In this document: piece by piece, positions 45,688 through 57,500 of the stretch
How the letters are laid out: each line of letters begins with the position of its first letter
Position numbering within the stretch: position 1 is the first letter of the stretch
Assembly: GCF_020536995.1 (NCBI RefSeq)
Contig: NC_068359.1
Coordinates: 101,957,384 to 102,021,383, forward strand
Direction of reading: 5' to 3'
Origin: Dreissena polymorpha
Taxonomy: Eukaryota > Mollusca > Bivalvia > Myida > Dreissenidae
Length of the DNA: 64,000 bases
Made by a program: the position numbers and the translations under genes
The notes under the pieces: generated by a model
The model's input: the letters and a program-made list of their open reading frames with translations, nothing else
Database searches by the model: none
What the model was told of the DNA's origin: nothing

Positions 45688-47177
45688 TTAGCTTACCTGA
45701 TTGCTCAGGTGAGCTTTTGTGACAGGTCTTTGTCGTCTGTCCATCTGTCCGTCCAAATTTGTTCGTAAACGCTAGAGGCCACATTTATTGTCCGATCTTC
45801 ATGAAACTTGGTCAGAAGCTTCATCCCAATGAAATCTCGGTCGAGTTTGAAACTGGGTCGTGCCCGGTCAAAAATTAGGTCACTAGGTCAAAACAAAGAA
45901 AAAACTTGTAAACACTGGAGAAGTCACATTTCATGCCCAATCTTCATGTAACTTTGTCAAAATGTTTGTCTTAATGATATGTTGGTTGAGTTCACAAGTG
46001 GTTCTGGTCTGTTGAAAAACATGGCCGCCAGTGGGCGGGGCAGTTTTCCTTATTTGGCTATAGAGAAACCTTGTAAACACTCTAGAAGTCACAATTTTTG
46101 CCCAATCATCATGAAAGTTGGTCAAAACATTGGTTTTATAGATTTCTCGGACGAGTTCGAAAATGGTCCAGATCTGTGAAAAGACATGGCCGCCAGTGGG
46201 CGGGGCATTTTTCTCTATATGTATATAGTGAAAACATGTGAACACTCTAGAAGTCACATTGTTGGCCCAATTTTCATAAAATTTGGTCAGAACATTTGTT
46301 TCCTTGATATGAGAGTTGAGTGCGAAAATGGCTCCAGTCAGTTGAATAACATGGCTGCCGGAGGGGGGGGGGGGCGGTTTTCCTTATTTGGCTATAGAGA
46401 AACCTTGTAAACACTAGAAGTCACAATTTTTGCCCAATCATGAAAGTTTGTCAAAACATTAGTTTTATTGATATCTCGGACGAGTTCGAAAATAGTCCAG
46501 ATCGGTGAAAAAACATGGCCACCAGTGGGCAGGGCATTTTTCTCTATATATATATAGTAACAAAACATGTGAACACTCTAGAAGTCACATTTTTGGCCCA
46601 ATTTTCATGAAATTTGGTCAGAACATTTGTTTCCTTGATATGAGAGTTGAGTTCAAAAATGGTTCCGGTCAGTTGAATAACATGGCTGCCGGGGGGGGGG
46701 GGGGGGCAGTTTTCTTATATATACATAGCAAAAAAAGCTTGTGAACACTAGAAGTCACACTTTTTGCCCAATCATCATGAAACTTGGTGAAAAGATTGGT
46801 TTTATATATATCACATAATAAATGCCATAATTATTGCCCTTAGATTGTCCAAATTTTCATTATATTATACAAAATCCTTGTAAACACTCTTGAGGTTACA
46901 ATTTTGTTTCAGATTTTATGAATCTTGGTCATAATATTTATTTTTGTAAGCAAAGTTTGATGTTTGGTAATGGGGGTCAACTCAAAATATAGGTCACCAG
47001 GTCAAATCTTACAAAAACAAAAACACTCCATATGCCAGAGTTTTGGTTCAATAATGATGAAACTTGACCAGGATGTTTGTCTGGACAATATCTAGGTCAA
47101 GTTTGACGTTTGGTAAAGATTGAATGAACCGACTCCTCTCAGGTGAGCGAACTAGGGCCATCTTGGCCCTCTTGTTC
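45688..47177 (+). mobile_element. Tandem-core element, family E
   Basis: 5' hairpin GCTTACCTGATTGCTCAGGT followed by GAGC, then GTCGTCTGTCCATCTGTCCG. Core units of ~170 bp follow, with AACTTGGTCAGAA, CCTTGTAAACACTCTAGAAG and ACATGGCCGCCAGTGGGCGG. It ends CAGGTGAGCGAACTAGGGCC followed by ATCTTGGCCCTCTTGTT, a GGGCC/GGCCC hairpin then CTTGTT. Same 3' end type as family D. Confidence 0.85.
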
Positions 47178-48013
47178 AAGGTATTTACAGAAACCATTTC
47201 TAGACTTCGTAGACGATTCACGAAAGGCGGATGAATACAGATTTGGCAATGTCCGTACGTCAGTCCGTCTTTTCAGGGCCTTACGTCTGGAATTCTAGAT
47301 TTCAATATGAAACTTCCTGGGTGTATAATTATCAATGAGGAGACGTGTCATGAACAAGAACCATAACCCTGCACTTTCTTAAACAAGAGTTTTGTTATAT
47401 GTTAGAATTCTAATATAAATTAACGGATGTGTTTCATCCGTAAACACAATCTTTGGTGTGGGGATATCGAGTCAACCAATTTACTTGTTGATGATCGCTG
47501 TTTAGTATTAGGCTGATTGATATCGTTTACAAAAATTCCAGAATTTGATATAAATCGGCTGTATGAGCATTTATTGACGCATACACTAGCCATGCAGGGC
47601 ATGTCTGTAAAGCTCGTTTGCAATACTTAACAAGCTGTACATTTACGACTGTATTATAAGGATACTTATGTACAGGTATCAAATTCGACGAAAAGTCCAA
47701 ATACAAATGTGCATATACATTCATATATAATTATGTTCAAATATACACAAATAAATTCATACATTAAGGTACATTTACATATACCGGTGTACTTTAAAAA
47801 TTTTATATGGCATAGTGAATATTTAATTCTTGAATGTGTACGATGAACAACTGCGTTTGAAGTTATGGCTAAAATACAAGTAAAGTACTAAATTATTTCA
47901 GCTACACGTCGCTTGTCAAAACTTCTGTACACATGTATCAAATCGAATCTTGTAAGGAGTTATGGTCGTTTCGTGCCACTACCAGTTCGTGCCACTGATC
48001 TTTCTGTTGAAAA
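47178..48013. other. No feature recognised
   Basis: AT-rich intergenic sequence; nothing supported. Confidence 0.4.
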
Positions 48014-48023
48014 GGGGTAGCGT

Positions 48024-48319
48024 GTGTTGTGTTGTTGTTTTTTTTATCGAGTGCACCGGGATTGTCTCCCATATGGCCATCGCCCCCAGATAGACGTGTT
48101 AGTTGGTTACGGGGGATAGTGCAAGATACAGGAGACACCCCGTTCCAGAGGTGACCCTGGGTCTTTTAGTGCCCGGTGTATAGCACCTAGTACACTGCAC
48201 CTCGGTTTAACGTCTCATGCGAAAGACGAGTTAGTAGGTTAGGTGCAGCGGGGGATCGAACCAGCGATCTCTGGATTGTGAAGCCAGTGTGTTACCACTA
48301 GACCACGGATCCGCTACAG
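48024..48319 (-). mobile_element. tRNA-derived SINE, copy 2
   Basis: Reverse copy of the SINE at 3247-3541, nearly the same length, flanked by the 10-bp TSD GGGGTAGCGT at 48014-48023 and 48320-48329. The 3' tail ends in a T-rich (on +) stretch with GTT repeats. Confidence 0.92.
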
Positions 48320-48579
48320 GGGGTAGCGTTTCGTCCCACTGATAATATATAGCCGGGTAGGTGTGAATAATACCGTGTAGGTGTGAATCAAAACGGAAAA
48401 CTGTTGCACCTGTGATGGTCACCTCTGTGCCATGTAAAAACAACATTGTTTAATTTCAAGATTATTTATTATCACGCCACAAGATATATTTCATTTTAAG
48501 ATTTATTTAACATTTGTACACATATATACACACAATAAAACGGCCTCTTATACACATAGCAAATATAGTACACTACACG

Positions 48580-48790
48580 TTTTTATGCTCCCCAAAATTT
48601 TTGGGGGTAGCATATAGTCGCCGCTTCGTCTGTCCGTGTGTGTGTCCGTCCGTGCACAATTTTTGTCCGGGCTATTTCTCAGCAATTAATGACCGGAATT
48701 CAATGAAACTCTATGGGAAGCTTCACTACCAACAGGAGATGTGCATTTTATCAGCCGGTTATGGTCGGATGATTTTTCACAGAGTAAGCT
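48580..48790 (+). mobile_element. Family G element, 5' part
   Basis: Hairpin ATGCTCCCCAAAATTTTTGG followed by GGGTAGCAT, then GTCGCCGCTTCGTCTGTCCG and the same core start as at 16897 (GTCCGGGCTATTTCTCA, GGGAAGCTTCACTACCAA). Truncated. Confidence 0.75.
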
Positions 48791-49362
48791 GTTTTTTTAT
48801 TTGCATTTTCTTATTGGGTATTAAGAATAGGCTAGAGAGGACACGAATCCACGCTTGAAAGCGGACGTGCTGGATAGATATGAGTCTTCAGCAGTACGTT
48901 TGACTAGTCTGGATTACTTGCCCCTGACACTTTGTATTGGTATTAGTACGACGGGAACCAGAATATACGTTTGACACGCAGGTTTGTTTTTGTTGTTGTT
49001 TTTTGAGGGGGGGGACTTTATTATGAAGAAAATTGTAACATAAATTTGGAACTATATTAATACTGATGCTGCTATGAAAACGCGCCAACTCTGGGTGGGG
49101 TAACAAAGTTTGAGACGATTCCATGCGATATTGGGTAAATAAATCTTGTTAATGTCCACCTGTTAGGCTGTTACCTTTACAAGTTTTGGACTTGCTCAAA
49201 ACTCGGTCTAAAAAATCACTGCATATTTAACCTACCGCCCTCAACACGACATTTGTATTTGATAACACCACAGAGGGGGTAATCACGTGACAAACAAGGA
49301 GGCGACCAAACTCTTTCACGACGGTTACATTACATTCACCTCTGTGGTGGGCTTAGAATTTA
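48791..49362. other. No feature recognised
   Basis: Intergenic. GGTTACATTACATTCACCTC at 49323 resembles 52503; not explained. Confidence 0.4.
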
Positions 49363-49833
49363 GGTTACAATATACTAAATCTTTTTGGAGTGCAATGCTA
49401 AACTCTCTAAAAACATGAACATCATTTATTTGAAGACACGGTTCTCTGTAGGGTCACTTGCCATGACGTTATTTTAGTATATTTCTGTGTGCATGTGGCA
49501 GGGAAAACATTGTTGTTTACTAGAAATTCACTCTTTTATCTGAAGATTGGAGACTACATAAGACTTTGACAGATGGCGGGAAACCCTCATGAACTGGATA
49601 GAAGCCGGTAAATAGATGGCCGTAAAACAGTGACTTTTGATTCGTGACGAGTTCTTTCTTACATATCGCGTGACCTATCTTTTTTATTGCTTAAATCAAT
49701 TCGGCTTGGAATGCTCTTCGAGAAAAGGTATGGTTATGAGGGTCTCTATGCGCAAAAGTTTGACTTTATTTTTCGTTAAAGTTATTGCTTTTACATTGAA
49801 TTTGTGTAGGAAATCTTTTACTATATTGTAACC
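49363..49833. mobile_element. 471-bp TA-flanked MITE, copy 1
   Basis: TIR GGTTACAATATACTAAA on the left and TTTACTATATTGTAACC on the right, with TA on both sides. Same length as the copy at 51941-52411. The 64-residue ORF inside both copies has no domain and is probably chance. Confidence 0.92.
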
Positions 49834-51940
49834 TAAACTAGCTTTAGGTAAAAAATGTAATATCATCTGCAAGTGCAAAATATGACTGGGAAAGCTGATT
49901 TTTGGTCATTTCTTAGCAAAAGAGAAGAAAATTAGTGCATGAAATGCATGAATTCAGATTATTTGACCTGGAATAGTTGTTTTTCAAGTTGATCCCCCAC
50001 CCTTGTATAGCCGAATAAGGGCTAAATTGCTTTCCGTCTTAAATTCAAAGGCATTTTGGTTGACCGTGTAGCGTTATTGTGCTACATGCAGTAAGAATTC
50101 AACGCCAAGGACTCCGCAATCCAGTAACGCAACAATAGCTTGTGCGTAAAGCATAAACATTCAAACACAGCCCAATTTCACCTACATGGAATGGCGGACA
50201 TTTTTACAGTTTTGACAGTGCAACAGATGCTTAACTGAGCCAGCTTTCATATTTAGTACAATCATGCATATAACAAGCTTTATCACCTCATATTATTCAT
50301 AGAAATACACTTAAAATACATAAATGCATGTTTTTTTCTTCATTGTATATCTATTTCTATTGGGTATTTTGACTTTTTCAGGTAGAGGAATGTCTGCAAC
50401 TAAGCCGAGGGCCACTGGATAAGGGTTGTTGATGGTAAAACAGGTAATAATACTAATTTATTATCATGTACACAGGCAAATAAGCATATTTATGATGCTT
50501 AAGGTGTGAAATACTGTCCTAATCAGTTTTGTGGTCACTCAAATTCTTGCCGTCGTGCAATTCCCATGCAGTTTGTATCGATTATTCCGCGTCCTGACAC
50601 GTAAAGCTCGTGCTCTGTTGGCAGCAGAAGTTGGCACTCAACATGTTTATCCTTGTTTCTGAGCATGTATGCAGCACAGCTGAGTTGATTTGCTACTTGT
50701 TACCCTACAATTAGCTTGTGTTTGGTACTGTTTTCTCACAATATGCTTACAGTCATGGTTCCGGCTTGAGAAGATGTCGCGTCCGACTTAAACATAGGAT
50801 TGTTGTAGCGAGTGTCCCCTTCATGGTTTACATTAGAGGGATCTTTTTGACAAAATTTGGCACTTTCAGCAACCAGTTTTGTTTTTTATTTGGTAAATGC
50901 TTCTGTCATTCAGTGATTTAAGGGCAGTATTGACTTTATTCGCTTGTCTTTGCATACAGAGGTGACATGGATCAATGATGTTTGTTGTGTTGAGAATTCT
51001 GCGGGAAGCTGTGTCCCCAAAAGAAGTACTAGAAACCCCTTTCAGGAAGCCTGCATTGATCTGAGCTGCCTTTTTGCCCCTGTTACTACATGGAACCTCA
51101 TTTCTAAGCTTAAAATGCTTGCCTACATATATGTATCTTGTTCATTTTAACCTCTCCGTCCATTCTATACCCCCAAAATGAGCATTTTTTCTTTCGCTTG
51201 GTTATGAATCCCCATTTTTTTTACCCAGATTGCCACCCTAAAAATAGTCAAAAGTACTTATTTTGTGCCCAAAATATGAAATTTTGTATTCTCTTGAACC
51301 TCTAAATGAGAGCTGGCAATGCATATTGACCATCTGCTGCAGTTTAAAGGCACCCATGACATTATATGCTAGGATATATCATTGGCCTCTGGCAAATAAA
51401 TGGGCTCCGAGCGACAAGGCGCGTTTCAAGATTTCACACTTTTATTGGTGCTAAACAACAAGTTATTGGAAGCTTATTGATTTCTTCTTTTCAAAGTATT
51501 TTTGATCTCTCATTTGTACTAATTTGTTTATTGTCTTGGATGAAATTGGATTTTCTTTGCTTTGAAATTGACATTTTTGGGGTGATTTAAAAAAAAACAC
51601 ACACAAAAAAGACATTATCAAAATTGCTTAGAGTGAAAATATCTAACAAATTCATTCTTTCACCACCCCGCATAAGCCCCACGTGCATTTCCATTTGGTT
51701 TGTTTTGGTATTTTGTTGCAGATATTGAACTTAACACATTTAAATCTTAAAGGGACATTTAAGCTTTAACAGGCCTAAAATCGCCTTCTTTGGACCGAAA
51801 ACACCCGCGTGTGAAAAAATGAAAAAAAATGGCCAAATGGACAGATAATCCAGCCAAACTTATTATATGTGTGCAATATGAATAGGAAGATAAGAATACG
51901 CAAGAAAAACACATTTTAATCAGAAGATATTTTTCCTTTA
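49834..51940. other. Intergenic DNA between the two MITE copies
   Basis: No gene recognised. A weak exon-like segment (50382-50442) is discussed among the rejected items. Confidence 0.4.
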
Positions 51941-52411
51941 GGTTACAATATACTAAATCTTTTTGGAGTGCAATGCTATACTCTCTAAAAACATGAACAT
52001 CATTTATTTGAAGACACGGTTCTCTGTAGGGTCACTTGCCATGACTTTATTTTAGTATATTTCTGTGTGCATGTGGCAGGGAAAACATTGTTGTTTACTA
52101 GAAATTCACTCTTTTATCTGAAGATTGGAGACTACATAAGACTTTGACAGATGGCGGGAAACCCTCATGAACTGGATAGAAGCCGGTAAATAGATGGCCG
52201 TAAAACAGTGACTTTTGATTCGCGACGAGTTCTTTCTTACATATCGCGTGACCTATCTTTTTTATTGCTTAAATCAATTCGGCTTGGAATGCTCTTCGAG
52301 AAAAGGTATGGTTATGAGGGTCTCTATGCGCAAAAGTTTGACTTTATTTTTCGTTAAAGTTATTGCTTTTACATTGAATTTGTGTAGGAAATCTTTTACT
52401 ATATTGTAACC
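51941..52411. mobile_element. 471-bp TA-flanked MITE, copy 2
   Basis: Same ends, same length and same orientation as 49363-49833. By eye I find only about three substitutions between them (for example GACGTTATT/GACTTTATT and TTCGTGACG/TTCGCGACG). TA flanks both ends. Confidence 0.92.
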
Positions 52412-53063
52412 TAGAACGGAGTATTTTTATGAAAGCGTCTCATTCATGTCATGATCATTCCAAGCGTTCATCATGGAGGTTACAGAATACTAAACAACCT
52501 CTTGGTTACATTACATTCACTGCATTAAAGAAAACCACCTCATACTATAATATCTTATATCAGTCTTAATTCATTATTATAAAATTGATATGTTTTTTAT
52601 GTTAACAAACCTACATTCATACGTCGAAGCAATGCCTAACGTAACTCGATACAAATTATGTTCAATTGTTTACATTTGTGAAGTGCGTGGAATGATTCCA
52701 TCTGCGTAAATGGGCAATAAAATAGTTCCAAAGAGTTGCATTAAAACTCGCAAGTTTTTGCATGATGTATCGTAATTAAAAATGTCTATTTCATTATTGT
52801 ACGCCTCTGATCTTAAAAATATCCAATCAAATATACATTGAATGCGTTTATTCGGTTTTACTTATTTTATAGGCAAAATGGCATGCTGAGCCTTACGCAG
52901 AGTTGTATGTGAGAGCAAGGAACGACAACTCTGCGTGGAGATTGGGCGGCGACGTCCCTGCAGAGACGAGGATTTTTCGACGTTTTATACCCTTTATAAC
53001 TTGTATTAATTGTTTAAATGCTCATTTTCCAGTCGTATCAGCAAGAAAGTGATATGAGTTTAT
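52412..53063. other. No feature recognised
   Basis: Intergenic, nothing supported. Confidence 0.4.
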
Positions 53064-53507
53064 TATGCCCCCCTTCGAAGAAGAGGGGGTATATTGTATT
53101 GCACATGTCGGTCCGTCGGTCGGTCCGCCCAGCAAATGGTTTCCGGATGATAACTCAAGAACGCTTAGGCCTAGGATCATGAAACTTCATAGGTAGATTG
53201 ATCATGACTGGCAGATGACCCCTATTGATTTTCAGGTCACTAGGTTAAAGGTCAAGGTCACAGTGACTCTAAACAGTAAAATGGTTTCCGGATGATAACT
53301 CAAGAATGCTTAGGCCTAGGATCATGAAACTTAATAGGTACATTGATCATGACTGGCAGATGACCCCTATTGATTTTCAGGTCAAAGGTCAAGGTCACAC
53401 TGAAGCAGTAAAATGGTTTCTAACGTATTCACACAATTGCTGCCACTACAACGAACACCCCATTGGGGGGGGGGGGGGGGCATGCTTGTTTTACAAACAG
53501 CCCTTGT
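53064..53507 (+). mobile_element. Family C element, two core units
   Basis: 5' hairpin GCCCCCCTTCGAAGAAGAGG followed by GGGTATATTG, then GTCGGTCCGTCGGTCGGTCC, two ~140-bp units as at 32772-34055, a G run, and the 3' end CATGCTTGTTTTACAAACAG then CCCTTGTT. Confidence 0.88.
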
Positions 53508-54430
53508 TTTGTATTGCAATTCGCTTTATATATAGACTTTACTCTGCACATTTTTTTAGTGGAGCTGTTATTATGTCATTCCGCTAAGAAATTTCGCAGC
53601 GGGTAAAGTCGAGATATACTCGTGATTTTCAGTGCTATTCGGGTTGTCGGACACACTGCTTTGTTGTTTAGACTCGCCAGAAACCTCGATGAAACGCAAA
53701 TAAATTCTATATCACACTGTCTTGACATACTTCTCGTTTTGACATTTTTAACATATGTGCATGATACGAAACAGAGTTCTAAACGTCCACTAATTGATAT
53801 TGACGTAAACATTCATTTGTGCTCACCGACAATGTATTGTTTCACACGCAAATTTGTCGAATCTGAGTGTAAACTACTTGGCTTCAATATGTACACATAT
53901 TCACTACTTGTTTTACGAACAACTTCATTTGAAAACACTTCCGAATCGCCAAACTGTAATATCTTCAGTAAATACAAATTTTATCATCCATCTGTTTAAA
54001 GTATTACAATAAGTAGCACAAAACTGTACGTTATGCTATCAGATGTAACATACAATCAACAAAATCTTACTTCGATTGTTACAGTAAAACCAAAGATGTA
54101 TTGATTTGACTGCAACTGCACAGACATTCTCCTCCGCGATTATTTATGAAAGTTCACATTCTTTCTTCTTATATGCTCATGTACAGACACTAACCTCAGA
54201 GAGATGCTAAGTAAATTGCCGTTTGTATAAGCGCAACAACTCGTGGATCACGTAATCATTCATCGTGATGCTACTGCATTTCCCGCCTTTTCTAGCCCAT
54301 AACCAAATTACAGCGACGCTTGTCTTTCATTGTATCTCATAGCTATTGATTCGTCCAACTCACTGAGTCATAGAAAGACTCGACGCCGGGCCTTCCTTAC
54401 CGCATAGACAGACTTTCCAAGTACGTCCTT
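53508..54430. other. Intergenic or transporter 3' untranslated DNA
   Basis: A 125-codon + strand ORF (53622-53999) has no recognised domain or coding character. Otherwise nothing. Confidence 0.4.
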
Positions 54431-54549
54431 TTATGTTCTATTCCCATTTAAACACTTGGGAACCAGAAGCAGTGCTCCAGCCACAATAAACTCTGCCCCT
54501 GCGACGATGAAGGAAAAAGTGTAGCTGCCGGTCCGATCAAACAGCCAGC
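54431..54549 (-). CDS. Transporter last exon
   Basis: Acceptor CTTATTTCAG; GWLFDRTGSYTFSFIVAGAE, then FIVAGALLLVPKC and stop at 54431-54433. Last transmembrane helix and tail. Confidence 0.93.
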
Positions 54550-57500
54550 CTGAAATAAGCACGTATAATGTTGTCAAGCAAACGGTATCTGAATGCGCAG
54601 TATACGAAAGTAACACGTCGAACATGGCTTTCAAAAAATATTATATTACATATACATTTACTTTTAAATATTAATTTTTGGCTTTCCTTGTTGATGAGGT
54701 GTTGCTCACACGTGTCTTCTTTGAATTAATAAAGCAAATACTCTGAAAATTCAATAATACATTTTACATTTCGCAATATTATAAGAAGACACGTGTGAGT
54801 AACACATCACCCATCTTAAACAAGGAAAGCCAAACATTAATATTTAAAAGTAAATGCATGTAATATATTATTGAATTTTCAGAGTATTTGCTTTATTAAT
54901 TCAGTCATTTTTTCTCTCTGTTTTTGCACGACTTTAAAAATAAGAGATACACTGTCCAGCCAATTTTTTAAATTTTACTGAAAGTTATTCAATTTGGGTG
55001 CGGTTGTGTGCTGTTTGGGGGAAAACGATGAAAAGTCGTATAATGTTACACGAAGTCTCTACAACGCTTACCTCCGATGGGCGTTGACACAAAGCCGGCC
55101 ACGCCTACCACGAACAACACGAGCCCTAGCGACCGGCTGATGACGTCAGCACCGAACATGTCCGCGAGCACAACCGGAACAAGCATGACGTAACCACCTG
55201 CAAACGGGCAGCGGTTTAAGTCTCATGCAGATTTAAGCTCTTTCAAAGTTTAAACGAAATATTTAGCTTCTTAGTAAAATAAGCACATACGTCTTTTATT
55301 AGCAATTCTTTTTAGTCCGTGACATTTAATTGGACCGTGCTCTGTGAAAAGGGGGTTTAATGCATGTGCGTCAAGTGAAGTCCCAGATTAGCCTGTGCAG
55401 TTCGCACATGCTAATCAGGGACGCCACTTTCCGCTTTTATTGTATTTTTCGTTTAAAGATGGTCGCTTCTAAGCAAAAATCCAGTTTAGGATTTTTCACA
55501 CAGCATGACCTCATTGCACTATTTTTCGGCGTAGCTGTATAAGCCAGCTTTTCACCTTACCTGACCTTTGTAAGTGTCCAATAAAATTCAAATAAATTTC
55601 CCGCGGCTAGACACGAATGAATACACTTAATTTAGTCCGTTGGCTGATTTGAGCATACCACCAGAACATTGGAAACATAAAAGCGTCTTTGTAACACTGT
55701 TTTACTGCGTGTTCATGCAGCATGAAACAACTTTATCTCTAATGAAAAGGCTTGATAGATAGAAATTTTTTACACTAAACACTCGACATCAATACAGTTT
55801 GTGCGTGCACCTTTTATTTTCAGAGGATCGCCAGCGCCATAGCGTTTGTACTTAAAGGCTATGTTCTCATATTTAGTAATTACTTTCATATTCCTGTCTG
55901 TGTACTACTATATTTAAGTTTATAAAAGTATCGTTTTTCCCTATCGTTATTCGTTTTGGCCAAACCATTTTAAATTGTTTTCGAAATTGAACATTTAACA
56001 TGTAAAAGTATAAAGTTTTAAACAAGCCGTCGTTCCAGCAGTGGAAGCGTGGCCTTACTTTAATGCATCGCATTAATCCAACCCGCAAGGTATCAGGGTC
56101 AGTTCGCGGCCAGTAAAACAATCGTTATACATGATAAGTATTGATGCAAACCATCAATTGAAGGGCGTCGGGAATTTCAGTGTAAAAGGCACTTAATGAA
56201 GTTACATGGAACGATTTTTTTCTATTGTAAATATTAATATATTATTGGCCGATTATTTTAAACAAAATAGAAAAAGATACTGGTATAACCATTATCTATG
56301 ATTTTGTGTTATAACCCCCAAATAACCATTATCTATGATGTTGTGTTATAACCCCCAAATAACCATTATCTATGATTTTGTGTTGTAACCCCAAAATATT
56401 TCATAGTTCATTTTATTTACATTGGTTTCCTTTTTGTGCAGTTTTCATTAATGGAACAGAAATGTGTAGGTTTTAAAAAATCTGCTTCATCTGGTAAGCG
56501 TAATTTTATATTTTTCTCATCTTCAAGGGGAGATGATTCTGAACTTATTCTTACGTTGCTCATTTACGATAGGGGTTGAGTAATCATTGATATGAAAACA
56601 TTGTAAAAGTTTTAATGTGTTTACGACCGCCCCCCACCCTCTCACACATATTTCATTGGCATAATAAAAACAAAAAATGGTTACAATAAAACAGCATATT
56701 TATTTAAACTAAAATGGCTACATCAAAACAAAAAGTTAACATAGAACACAAATAAAATAATTTGATTCTACTGGGGCTCGAACCTTGGGCCTCTCACATG
56801 TGAAGCGAGCGTGTAACCACTACACTACGGAACCGCTTGAAAAATCACCTTCTAACTAAGATATTAATAAGTGACTGTAGTGTAACGGTTATCAATAAAG
56901 CAATAAACCGTGTAATCGCTGTCGTCTTGTAAAATTGAAGAAAATACGCGTTAACCAAAACTCGAACAGCAAAAGTCTGCGCTATTTATAGAAAAACCAC
57001 AAAATAAATATATTTTTATTATGTTTTGTTTTTATACAAAACCATTAAGTTTCACCGGTTCGCGTATTTGCCCAGTCCCTGTGATCTTTTATTATTGCCC
57101 AGTCCCTGAGATCAGTTATTAATTAAAAGAATTAGCTTTGCATTATTGGCAATAAATGTTGTAGTAAATGTAATAGGCACAAATGCAGTACTTATTTACA
57201 CTAATTTACACAAAAAATCACCACTATGCAAGATATTCTGACAACAAAAATATATGCATTGATCTGTAAAATAACTTCTCCTCCCATAAGCGAAAAAAAA
57301 CGTATTACATACGAGTCGCCGCACACAGTGCGACGCCAATAATATAGACGCTATCGCGTGAACTAGGTGAACTTGAATTTTCTTTAGACCAGAAATATGT
57401 TAAATGAAGATATTCAGCGATATAATTATGGTATGTCAATAATAGATTCTTAACGTGTTTTCAACAATACCATGATAAATATTATTTTTGATTAATTTAA

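Noticed and set aside
49637-49831. 64-residue ORF, identical at 52215-52409
   Set aside because: It is repeated only because it lies in a duplicated MITE; no domain, and both copies are non-coding by context.
50382-50442. Exon-like segment between CTTTTTCAG and a GTAATA donor
   Set aside because: Only 60 bp and no frame connects to any neighbour; could be a noncoding exon but nothing supports it.
53622-53999. 125-residue ORF
   Set aside because: No recognised domain, AT-rich composition like its surroundings, and a shadow ORF on the other strand.
56765-56834. Functional tRNA-Val gene
   Set aside because: Good D and anticodon arms, but the T and acceptor stems are mismatched, and it lies in a repeat.
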